A stretch of DNA of 64,000 nt from Thoreauomyces humboldtii (taxonomy: Eukaryota > Chytridiomycota > Chytridiomycetes > Spizellomycetales > Powellomycetaceae): the NCBI GenBank assembly GCA_027596035.1, contig JADGJA010000008.1, forward strand, positions 25,070 to 89,069. Direction: 5' to 3'. Positions 23,816-33,914 of the stretch are shown here, one piece after another; position 1 is the stretch's first letter, and each line of letters starts with the position of its first letter. Under the pieces are notes generated by a model. It had not been told where the DNA came from and made no database searches. It saw only the letters and a list, made by a program, of their open reading frames with translations. Made by a program: the position numbers and the translations under genes.

Positions 23816-24327
23816 GTTGACTTCTCATGACATGGCCTTACGCAATGTGAATACTGTAGTTTCCCACGGCAGACTTCCCAACATCCATAGTGTGCTTCGT
23901 GATCGAGTCGCTGCTACATTGTATCAGACGTTTGGATCACCGCCCGAACGGGGCTAATGCCTGTCACGATTTTGTACAACGGGGGGGGGGATTTTGTGTC
24001 GACACTGTCGAGTAACTCGAGTTTCCCGCCAGCAGAAAACACTCACGAGACCATCGCTTCTCACGTTTTGTCGCACAGTCACCGCAGAGACTTTTGACGT
24101 CACCGCCGCCCGCAGCGCGCCGCTGTCCAAACCGCATCCCCATCGTCTTGCGTCAAGCGTCCAGGCCCAGAGGTGTGTGCAGTACACGCACGCACGCGCA
24201 GAAGAAGAAGAAGAAGTACAAAAGGGCGGACACGTCAGCGGGATGTTGGCTCCCACGAGACTCGTCTTGAAGACTCACAGGACTGCTCGGTGCTTCTTGT
24301 CTGAACATCTTACACGTAGACTCGGTC
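23816..24327. other. Intergenic region with a poly-G run
   Basis: About 510 bp upstream of the trehalase. A run of ten G lies at 23981–23990 and a short GAA run near 24200. No gene was recognised. Confidence 0.5.
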
Positions 24328-26615
24328 ATGCGCTTCCTATCCCACCTTGCCTTCGCGGCTTCTGCGCTGTTGGCATTCCCCTGCAATGTCCACGCCCAGC
24401 AGCACTACACCTGCGACTCGCCTTTATACTGTCCTGGGAAGATCCTTGATACCGTCCAGCGAGCCGCCCTCTACAACGACTCGAAGACCTTTGTGGACAA
24501 ACCGTCCACGCAGCCGCTGGAAGCCGTGGTGGCAGCTTTCAACGCCCTCCCTGTCAACGTCAGCAACGCGCAGCTCCAGGCTTGGGTCGATGCCAACTTT
24601 GGTCCCGAAGGGAGCGAGATCGAAGCCATCACGCCGAGAGATTGGACATCGACGCCGGCGTTCCTGTCCAGCATCTCTGACACGGTCCTGCGAGACTTTG
24701 CGTCCACGGTGCACGGTTACTGGCAGATCCTGACCCGCGATTTCAAGAAGAACACGACTCAGTGCGCAGGTTGCGTGAGCAGTCTGCTTCAGGCCAACCA
24801 CACGTATGGCTGAAAGGCTGCGTCATCGGGATCCTTGTGAGGCCTGCTTTGCTGATCCTTGCGAATGCCTCAGGTTCGTGGTTCCTGGAGGGCGATTCAG
24901 AGAGCTTTACTACTGGGACTCGTACTTTATCCTGTAAGCGCAGCGATCCAAAAGTCAGACTAAAAGTCAGACCATTGACCTGATGGAATAAATCAGACTT
25001 GGTCTCGCCAAGAGCGAGATGTACTCCACTATGGCCGATGTGATTCAGAACTTCATGGTAAGGACCTTCCCGACCATCGGGTGCATCGACATTGGATGCT
25101 TCGACATTGCGCGTGACTGACGGATCTCCTCCAGGACTTTGTGCAGAAATATGGATTCATGCGTAGGTTGCTCCCGCTTTTGGCCATAAACCATGATCTG
25201 CAAGTCTGACATCTTCGACCATGCAGCAAACGGATCGCGATTATACTACTTGGACCGCTCGCAACCGCCTATGCTGACGCAGATGGTTAGTCTGTATCTG
25301 AACACCACTGGAAACACCACCATGCTATCGGAATGGCTTCCGATTCTCGACACGGAATACTCGTTTTGGCAGCAAAACCGCACGATCGCAGTGACGAAGG
25401 CGGGCACCACGTTCAACCTGTCCCACTACGACGTCACAAACTCTGCTCCGCGACCCGAGTCGTATCTCGAAGACGTCGTGACTGTCGAAGGAGCGAACCT
25501 CACGACCGCGGGCCAAACCAACCTCTATCACAATCTAGCCACTGGCGCCGAGACCGGATGGGACTTTTCATCTCGATGGATCGAGAAACCAGTGAACGAC
25601 TCGTCTTCTGCGGATCAAGAGACCAACCTCCGTCAACTCGTTACTTCCTCAATCGTTCCAGTCGACCTGAACTCGATCATGTTCGCCAACGAGCTTACCC
25701 TGCAATCCTTGCACATGAAATCGGGCGACGCGGCCAAAGCCCAGTCGTACGGTCGAGCTGCCGACACCCGACGTCTGGCCGTCTGGAACGTCCTGTACGA
25801 TGACTCCCTCGGCGAGTTCAGGGATTGGGACATGGTCGCTTCGGCTCCCAACGAGTGGACGTCCGCGAGCTTCTGGCCGGTCTGGGCCGGCATCGCGGAT
25901 TCCGACCCTAGGAACTCGACCGCGACCCAGGCCGATCGATGTACCACCATGGCGAGCTCGTTCAAGGTCCTCGACGATCTGCTCAAGTTTCCCGGTGGAA
26001 TCCCCACCACGCTTGAGCGAACCGGATTGCAGTGGGATGGTCCCAACAGGTGAGTGACGGGGGAAACTCGTCCATTTGCACAAATGAGTTTTGTCCATCG
26101 ATCAATGAGCTAAAAAACTCCTCGCTTTGGACAGCTGGCCGCCGCAGACCTGGATCGCCATCAACGCACTCACTCGCACGGCTTCTCAATGTCCTTCCAT
26201 CCCGAACCTCCAAGCCCACGCGAGCAGCATCACCACGACCTTCGTGCAACAAGCCTTCTGCTCCTGGCGGAACTCTGGCGGATCCCTACCTGGCGTACCC
26301 GCCATCGCATCCGCACCAGCGGACGGTGGGATAATGTTCGAAAAGTTCAGCAGCGACTCCGTGGGCGTACCGGGAGGAGGCGGAGAGTACACCGTGCAGG
26401 CTGGTTTCGGCTGGACCAACGGAGTCACACTCGCCATCCTTGCTTCGGCGTTTGGAGAGAACCTCGTCGTGCCCGACTGTAACGGAACCACGACGTCCGC
26501 TTCCACGAACTCAACCGGAACGGGAGCCGCGGCATCTTCGGCTGCGGGACGCCGGGTTGCTCCGCTTTGGACTGTCATGGTGGCTTGTCTGTACCCGCTT
26601 TTGGCTTTCCTTTAG
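24328..26615 (+). CDS. Secreted, probably GPI-anchored trehalase (GH37)
   Basis: Six exons (24328–24803, 24874–24933, 24997–25057, 25135–25162, 25227–26049, 26135–26615) give 642 aa. Both trehalase signatures are present: [15 protein letters not shown] and QWDGPNSWPPQ, the second built across the last intron. The catalytic acid is the Asp of TGWDFSSRW and the base is the Glu of [13 protein letters not shown]. Residues 1–23 are a signal peptide. There are many N-glycosylation sequons. The C-terminus is Ser/Thr/Ala-rich, then a small-residue site and a hydrophobic tail ending the protein, as for GPI attachment. It should hydrolyse trehalose to glucose at the cell surface or in the wall. Confidence 0.95.
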
Positions 26616-27054
26616 TCTTACTCGTTGGACTACGTCCTTGGACAAACCGGACATTTGTATATTGAATGATGAAGACTTATTGTTGAAAGGCGTGCTACGT
26701 ACATACTGGGTTCTTCGAAGGTTCCATGCATGGATCAGGGACATTGAAACGACCTCTCCTTTTTACGCGGAAGCAGTCGCTACTGAGCGTACAAAATGAG
26801 ATATGATGGATATGATGGATATGATAGGGTATCGACGAGTGCTACAGAATCTTCCTAGGAGACGTCAAGCGTCGTTTGTTTGCTGGAGAGGACGAGATAT
26901 CGCGGATATCGAATATCTCTATGCATAGACGGGCAGCAGCACCTTGTGCAAGCCCGAACACCAACGGACCAATCCATGGGATTGAGACCAAGTACCAGAA
27001 GGGAAAGGTGAACCCCACGATGAGAGGTTCATTGGCCTCGAACCAAGTCCGCCG
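26616..27054. other. Convergent intergenic region
   Basis: Includes a small tandem repeat of a GATATGATG unit (about three copies) at 26800–26827. No gene is supported. Confidence 0.5.
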
Positions 27055-28131
27055 CTAGGTCAAGAAATACTTGTGAACATCATGAAACCGGATGCCGGAG
27101 TTCCTGAGGTCTTGGCTCACCTCACTCTTCGTCATGATGGAACGACACAAGTAAGGCTCGATGAGCTCCCGCTCGAGAGATCGGAAACTCCAGATGCCTC
27201 GCAAGAGCGGTCCACGGACAAACTTCCACCACGGCGGGGAGACGAGTCCCGCACCGCACAGGATGGCGGCTCGGTTCCAACCGACGGCCAGTCCCAAATA
27301 CACGAAAGTAGCAAGCGGCCAGATCAGGAATCCCGCAAGAGGGATCTTGGAGATCAGATAGATGGGGATGAGCATCAGGATCCTTTTGGCGTAACGCTTG
27401 AGGTACGCCGAGAGTCTCAACGTCCAGGATCGACGACCTCCCAACACTCCCACGGCGGACGGTTCCAAGGATCCGGCGAACCGCGCCACGAAGCGGGCAC
27501 GGTCGTCCACGACCGTGGGGGTCGGGAGGCCGCGCAAGGCTTCGAAGAACAGCTTGTCGAGAGGCCCCGGAAACATGTAGCGGACGAGGTAGAGTCCCGC
27601 GTCAGGCGTGGCGACCAGGAACCAACTTATGCATCGATCGATGGCCTCCATCACGTAATCCAACCATCGCACCACCGTGGACCCCAGCACGGGCCTCACC
27701 AACCGCTGCGAGACGGCGTGAGCCAACCGCAAAGGAAGAAATACGGCGTGCGTGGTGATGACCAGGGTGGCCGTGACGAGGACCAAGTACAGGAGCGTCT
27801 TCCAGAGCGTGCGTCGCGTTCGCGACGTGCGGAGTGTCGCCTTCGAGCCGTCCCAGGCCAGAACGACGCCTTGCAGTACCGTTGCAAGCGACCATTCTGT
27901 GACCTTAGGAGCGCTGAGAAAGGGAATGAACGAGAGGTCTGGGAGTAGCGCCTTTACGTCGTGGAGAAGGTCAGCCAACGCCGGCGGGTTGAATGGCGGA
28001 GTTGTTGAGGTTGAGGTTGTATTCAACGGAACAGGTTCCGCGTCAACGCTCGAATTTGGGGGGACTGGTTGCAATGGAACGGGCTCGATGTCAGCGTTTG
28101 AGCTGAACGGCATCTCAAGTATCTCCACCAT
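27055..28131 (-). CDS. EI24/Rrt8-like multi-pass membrane protein
   Basis: A single exon of 358 aa from the first ATG (28131); the open frame extends upstream but without ATG. Residues 1–60 are Pro/Thr-rich. Several hydrophobic segments follow (TLLYLVLVTATLVITTHAVFL, IPIYLISKIPLAGFLIWPLATF, a helix after FVYLGLAVG). The C-terminal LLRGIWSFRSLERELIEPYLCR resembles the end of fungal EI24-domain/Rrt8 (Lds) proteins, linked to lipid droplets and the spore wall in yeast. The family is tentative, based on the proline-containing helix pair and this last motif. Confidence 0.6.
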   Translation of the reverse strand: MVEILEMPFSSNADIEPVPLQPVPPNSSVDAEPVPLNTTSTSTTPPFNPPALADLLHDVKALLPDLSFIPFLSAPKVTEWSLATVLQGVVLAWDGSKATLRTSRTRRTLWKTLLYLVLVTATLVITTHAVFLPLRLAHAVSQRLVRPVLGSTVVRWLDYVMEAIDRCISWFLVATPDAGLYLVRYMFPGPLDKLFFEALRGLPTPTVVDDRARFVARFAGSLEPSAVGVLGGRRSWTLRLSAYLKRYAKRILMLIPIYLISKIPLAGFLIWPLATFVYLGLAVGWNRAAILCGAGLVSPPWWKFVRGPLLRGIWSFRSLERELIEPYLCRSIMTKSEVSQDLRNSGIRFHDVHKYFLT

Positions 28132-28238
28132 CCTGGTCCTGTAACGGCAGACTTTCGATCGGGACTGCGCGACGCGGGGGGCGGTCACACGTCTGGTTGG
28201 CTGGCTGTACAATTAACTAATCTATATTTGTATGGGAA

Positions 28239-29633
28239 TCAAAGGTGGTTCAAGAGGCCCTCCATAATAGGCTGGACCTGCTTCCTGCTCGATCTAATGT
28301 TCTTCTGCAGGTACAGACGCGCCTGATGCTTGTCGCCTTCAGCTCCCTCTGGACCGGCGAGGCCCTCACACCACTTCTCGGCCACGATCTTCAGATCCAG
28401 CAGGGGGGACGCCTCCAGACCCTTGAGGAGACGCGCTCTAGCATCCGCGTCCGTCGCCAACTGGCGATACACGGTAACAAAAAGTTCTCTCTCGAAGCCC
28501 TTCTCAGGACTTGTTGCCGAGTTTTCGTGGTTAAAGGCTGTCATGACCACGTGACAGTCGAGATTGCGGGAGGTCGCGAAGGATTCACATGCTCGTCTCA
28601 GATGCTTGCTTCCTTGCGTTTGAGCATCTTTCCCATCACTTCGTGTTTTTGGCGACGATGGTGGAGATCCTTCCCGGGCGGCCCATCCATCGGCGCCTGA
28701 AATGTGCCACGACACGCTGCTGATGCCAAGCTTGTGGGAGCCGACCAACCACTCCTTGTAATCCTTCCGGAGGAGGTCGTACGATGAGAGATTCGAGATG
28801 CTGACTTTGGCGTGGTAGACGCCCTGGTAGAGATTCGTCAGGAACGCATCGTCACCCACCGCGGTGCTAGCGACGGAATGTTCTCCAGCTCGTGCGAAAG
28901 GGAGCAGATAATCGACCGCTCTCCGATCTGCTTTTGTGACCCGCCCGTATTCCTCCTTGAGGTTGACCGTATCGATGAGGATGGCGCAGATCATGCAAAG
29001 CGCTAGTCCAGATTCCGGCTGGACATCATCAGCGGCCGCCAATTTCCACTGCTCCGCAACGAGCGTCGCGGCCGATCCAACAGGCTCGATAACCCGGGGA
29101 TCCGCTTCCGGATGCAAGCCCTCGTCAACGTGGTGGTCTAGGATCCCAACGACCGAGGTTTCGAATCGGCGAAGAGAGGGGGCCAGCTGATTGTGGTCCA
29201 CCAGAACGAGTCGAAGGCGACTCGCAGAGTGAAGAGCATCGAGATCGATCTCGTCGAGAAAAGTGAGGTGTGGTGTGATGTCGGTGTCAGGGTACCCTGT
29301 GTTAAGGGCGTATGGACATTCCGTTCGTAGCGCAAAGTCCGCTCGAGGGATGCCAACAACGGGAAGGTACTCAGTAACCGGCCCAGCGGCCCTCCTCTCT
29401 TGACGAGTAGATTCTAGAAATGCATACGACACTGCGGAGACAACAGAATCAAGGTCTAAGAAGAAAGGCTTCTTAGTAAGATCTGCTTTACGCCGTTTCT
29501 GAACTGCGTGGTCTATACCTGCAGCTTCGTTACCGATGACGACGGTAACAGGTAATCCTGAAGTTGATGCTGTGGATACCTTCCTCGTCGTGGCTAGAAA
29601 CCTCGCCAGTCTGGACGTGCAACGTGCAGTCAT
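28239..29633 (-). CDS. PPX1: Exopolyphosphatase, DHH family (Ppx1/Prune-like)
   Basis: Two exons (29633–29519, 29455–28239) give 443 aa. DHH-family metal motifs are present: GNEAADLDSVVSA (formed only after removing the intron), LVDHNQ and GILDHHVDEG. The GSAATLVAE segment and the C-terminal DHHA2 domain follow. The enzyme releases phosphate from polyphosphate chains. The single intron is 63 nt, a multiple of three, with no in-frame stop and a good branch site (TACTAAG). An unspliced reading therefore looks like one long ORF, but with 21 residues inserted in the catalytic motif. The N-terminus is basic and could be a mitochondrial signal. Confidence 0.93.
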   Translation of the reverse strand: MTARCTSRLARFLATTRKVSTASTSGLPVTVVIGNEAAGIDHAVQKRRKADLTKKPFFLDLDSVVSAVSYAFLESTRQERRAAGPVTEYLPVVGIPRADFALRTECPYALNTGYPDTDITPHLTFLDEIDLDALHSASRLRLVLVDHNQLAPSLRRFETSVVGILDHHVDEGLHPEADPRVIEPVGSAATLVAEQWKLAAADDVQPESGLALCMICAILIDTVNLKEEYGRVTKADRRAVDYLLPFARAGEHSVASTAVGDDAFLTNLYQGVYHAKVSISNLSSYDLLRKDYKEWLVGSHKLGISSVSWHISGADGWAAREGSPPSSPKTRSDGKDAQTQGSKHLRRACESFATSRNLDCHVVMTAFNHENSATSPEKGFERELFVTVYRQLATDADARARLLKGLEASPLLDLKIVAEKWCEGLAGPEGAEGDKHQARLYLQKNIRSSRKQVQPIMEGLLNHL

Positions 29634-29886
29634 TGCGGAGACTGTGGGGGTGCGAATCAGTGCAGAATGCGGAAACGCTCAAAGAGTTCTCGTCCCCACA
29701 ACCCTGACTAGGGCTGTCTATCTGGCATGGTTGATTCGAAAATGTACGAAGATAAAAAAAAAAGAAGACGATGTATCAGCCTTTCCCCATATGTAGTCTT
29801 GCTCCCCATGCCTCCCGCACGCAAGGTGCCCGTTAGTGCTGTTCTTGATGATGATGTAATTTGTATTCCAGATGAATCAGAAGAGG

Positions 29887-32800
29887 CTACCGAAGCTCGC
29901 GTTTCAGCTCGGAAAGAAATTCTAAAAGATGGGACACGAAAGATTGAGTCGGGCCGGTCACGTTGAAAGGCTTCCTTGACGAGGAAATGAGTTCATACCG
30001 GCCAGGACGACGCGGAGTCCCTTGCTGTCCAACTGCTGTAGCTTGTTGAGGAAGAGTTGAGCAGATTCAGGTCTACACCTTATCGAGGGGAGGTAGGAGT
30101 TGCCCAGGTACTCAATATAGTCCGGCCCCTGCGCATTGTACAGCGTCTTGTGGAGCGACGATATCTCGGTCATCACGAGGTAGCTCATGCCGTCCTTCGG
30201 ATCGAAGCTTGAGGCAAGCGGCACCTCGAAGAGGACGGGCAAGATCGATTCGTAAATAAATCGGTCGAAACCAGGAAGGCTGGTTTTGGGGGCCATTGTC
30301 GAAAGAGATTTGGCCTTGTTGGCATTGAATGTCGACGGGGTGGTGATGGAAGAGGCAGACCCAGACTTGTTCATCTTGCCGTTGACCGAGATTGGGTCTT
30401 TGGGTGGAAGGGCCTTTGGTCCTGCTCCCCAGGACACGACGCATTTGGATAAAACGTTGAATGCAATTTTTTGGGAGGTTGGATCAGACCCATCCTTGAC
30501 GAAGTGCAAAACCGACTGTAGTACGGTTGTAAACCGGCCCATATTGACTGCAGAGAGGGTCACGTGAGTGACGCTTCCGAGAAAGGCCGATGGGCGATCT
30601 CAATTACCTTCCGAAACCAATATGCTCTCCATGTCGGAGTTGAAAATCTGAGCCAGTACATTCAGATACCCTCGCCGAAGTTCTTGAAGCGACAAGGCGT
30701 CATCTGTTCCCTCCACTGGTTGATTGAGACTGCTGTAAACACGTTCCAGTAGCGGACCGATCAGCTCGTTCATGATGGGAGTGATGGCGGGCTGAAAAGA
30801 GTGTTGCAACGTAAGACAACCGCTTCGCTCGAAGATATGAGTTAAAAAAGCGACTAACCTTGAATTTATGCGTGATGAGAATGATGAAAGGAAAGAAGTC
30901 GATGAGTTCGCTGCGCGTGCTATTAGTGAGCAGGCCAGCTGTCACAAGCGGGCCAACATGATTCAAGATATCGTGACCCATACAGCCAACCATTCGCTGA
31001 AATGCGAATCGAGCCTAACATCTGGTATTTAGCGCCATGCGTGACATTAATACGCCACCAATGAATTCTTACCGCATTACGAATGAGCTCGCTCTCATGC
31101 AAGCGCTCCAAAACAGTGGCGATGGCGCTCAATGCTTGCTGAAATACACTGACCCATGGCGGAACGCCTTGAGCCGCTTTAGCGGCGTGATCAACATCAG
31201 GGAATCCCTTGCTGATGTTCCCAATCGCCCGGATGAGATGGTTCAATTGCAAGGTAAAAACAATATTGTCCGGTGCTACGTCTCGCTTATAAAGCTCATT
31301 TTGCATGATTTCCTCGATCTGCATCATGAGTGGAGCCAGCACGGCCTAGATTCGATGAGATATTAGATTGTGCTGACAGGAAGCTTATGGTTTCGCCATT
31401 GAATCTTTACCGTTAGCAATTCGGCCTGCTTCTCAACGGTCAGAGTTTCCAGCGAAATAAGCATACCGACAGCCTCGTAAAGGTAGAGCTGGCTATCAAA
31501 GGGGAGATTGGTATAGTCGTCCTCGGAAACCGGTTTCGCGGGTGCAGGGAGGGAAACAACGAGCAGGTCCTACAGGCCGAGTGAGCTGCCTGAATCGCGG
31601 AGTCAGACGAGATGCGTCGGTCATACCTGTATGGCATTCAGGACCGTCTCAACGAACGGGGAGAGATTACTCTTCAAGGAGTGAACGAGCCCCCGGAACA
31701 AGTAGTACGCCCGCGTTCGGATGTGGTTAACGGGATTGTGCAAGCCGCGCTGGTCTACGAAAGCTTCCAGGACACTGGGCAGATACTGCGGACACAGCTC
31801 GAGGAACGCGGGGTATCTGGTCACATTTTCGAAGAAACCGTAGGGAATCGCGACGTGCGGATACTGAGAGATATTGCTCGTGACCATTTTTGCGAGCATC
31901 TCCCCCAGTGGTGCCAGAGTCATCGCAGCTCCCTGTCCGATTGAGAACTGGGAGGGCCCTTGCGTGGATTCCCCACAAAGATATACGAGATGGAGAGCGA
32001 GCTCAGCATCCGGCCAGGAAACAGAGCTTGGGTTACTCCCATATTTGTCGAAGGTCGTGCCAACTACGGAGGTTACTACGGACAGACAAAGGGGCAAATC
32101 GATGGAACCAATGGCGTCGAAGATCTTTTTCAAATTCTGTAACGCTCGAGTATCAGTCGTGTAAGCAGGAAGCGTCAATGCATAACTGCCGTACTGACCT
32201 GACGCAGTTCCGAAAATTCACCCTCGGCCCCCCCAGCCTCTTCTCCGAACGAAAAATCTTCTTCCTCATCATACTTCATCTTGAAGATAATGGTCCGCAG
32301 AAGGGCGAGAAGATTCTCCTTCATGGCATCGCTAACGCCCTGGTCTTGCTTGACCTTCGCTTTCATCAAGCTTGTAAAGGCGGAAAGGTATGGCCCGAGA
32401 TGGTTTGACGTTTCGCCATGCTCGCTTCCAAGGTACCGCACAAGGAAGGGAAAGACAAGTTGGAGCAGGTCGTGGGAAGTTTTGCGCATACTCGGAGCAG
32501 AACCGCTGTCATCCCAGCATCGGCAAAGCTCGAGTCCCAGGACATTGACTAACTTCGCAACCCGCTCAGTGGTCTCCTCGTCGTCTCCGTTGAAGCTGTT
32601 CAGCACCGATGTCACGTTCAGGGCCTGGATCAGGTTGAGTTTGTCCGCTGGCAGCATGCCTTTTGCCACAATCTCGCAGAGGCAATCACATGCAGCGGCT
32701 TGCAAGGGAGCTGTGCCGAGGAACTGATACAGCGCTGACATGAAGTTCTCATTTACAACGAGATTGATGTCGATCCAGGATACGTAGCGTCCATAAAGAC

Positions 32801-33534
32801 GCAAACAAGCGCTGGCTATCTCCGGGTTACTCTGATAGCTGCCCATCAAAATCTCGCCCCACGCGGACGTTAGCTGCTGGTTGGCGGTTTCTCGCATAGC
32901 GTCCTTCAAACGCGTGTTTCGATGAGTCTCCGAAGCAGGGCGAAAGATCATTTGGTTCGCAACTTCATCGTCGATTGCCAGAGAGATGCGCAAAAAGATG
33001 TCTACCAATAATGCTTGCCGTTCGCTCGAACCGGATTGGCTTTTCACTAGGGAGATGAGATCCTCAAAAAAGGAGGGCCATTCCGCAGGGTATTGATTGG
33101 CAAAAAGTAAGACCAACGCCTGGCTGAATTTGTTGCGAATGAAAACTGGATCTTCGCTAGTCATCTGCCGCGTCAGGTATTCCCAGAAAGCATGCCGCAA
33201 AGCCGTACTCTGGCTTGACTGCAAGGAGCTGTACCGGCGTCGTAGGACATCCTCCAGCGTTTGCAGGCAGAAGAAGCGTACGGAATCAGAGCTAGAATAT
33301 TTGGAACCGGAAGAAGTTGGCATTAACCACTGCGAGACGCCAAATGGACCAAGATTTCGCCCGGTTGGTGAGATTTTACCTTCGCGGGGTTCTTAGAAAG
33401 AGTTTCAAACACAGCTGCCATCCATCGGGAGACAGCTGAACCTCTGTGCAAAAAGCCGTAGCCTGCGACCTCATTGCCGGGTCAGCAGTTGCGTCCAAAG
33501 CCAACGAGGCTGCACGCTCCAGGTTGTCATCCAT
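29887..33534 (-). CDS. LOS1: Exportin-T, tRNA nuclear export receptor (Los1/XPOT)
   Basis: Nine exons (33534–33380, 33291–32199, 32136–31627, 31569–31411, 31345–31073, 31014–30859, 30791–30608, 30547–29999, 29921–29887) give 1037 aa, a full-length importin-beta-type HEAT-repeat protein. Family marks include DGWQLCLKLFL near the start, NKFSQALVLLFANQYPAEWP, RNTRLKDAMR and YVSWIDINLVVNE. Others are CDCLCEIVAKGM and, late on, MTEISSLHKTLYNAQG. It binds tRNA with Ran-GTP and carries it to the cytoplasm. The last exon is only 35 nt and encodes EFLSELKRELR, the basic-amphipathic end typical of the family. The gene shares a promoter region with PFS2. Confidence 0.95.
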
Positions 33535-33914
33535 CTTGAAAGTTCCGAATCAGAAGAGAAATTCGAGGTATCAGGAAGCGACGGCGGGAAGAGGCCGGCA
33601 CAGGACGGGCGTCGGGCACAGTCGCTGAGGAACAATGTCAACTGAAATCAGGAATTCGGTATCAGAAGGATAATGACGAGGGGAGGCGCCGCAACAAGAA
33701 AGATCCTCGCGACGACTGGAAACTGGGGCGTTGGCGTGTGGTGAGCGGGTACTAGACGTTGGTGGTCGTTCGGGACGATGGGGAAATGCGGAAACGGCGA
33801 AGAGATCTTCGAAAATGGGGAAAGTATCGAAAAACTTGACGGGACCGCAACTTCAAGCTGTCCGCGTTCCCACAATCTAAAGATTGCCGAGAAGAGCAAG
33901 TCAGCGTTCCACTC
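33535..33914. other. Divergent promoter of exportin-T and PFS2
   Basis: 380 bp between two divergent start codons. No other feature was recognised. Confidence 0.55.

Noticed and set aside
27073..27948. Long plus-strand ORF (291 codons)
   Set aside because: It lies antisense to the EI24/Rrt8-like gene and is rich in Arg/Gly/Pro, as expected for a shadow frame.
29811..29966. Small plus-strand ORF with a SUMO-interaction-like DDDVICIPDESEE
   Set aside because: It overlaps the last exon of exportin-T on the other strand and has no promoter context of its own.
30286..30567. Plus-strand ORF within the exportin-T region
   Set aside because: Shadow of the exportin-T exon 30547–29999, which is family-consistent.
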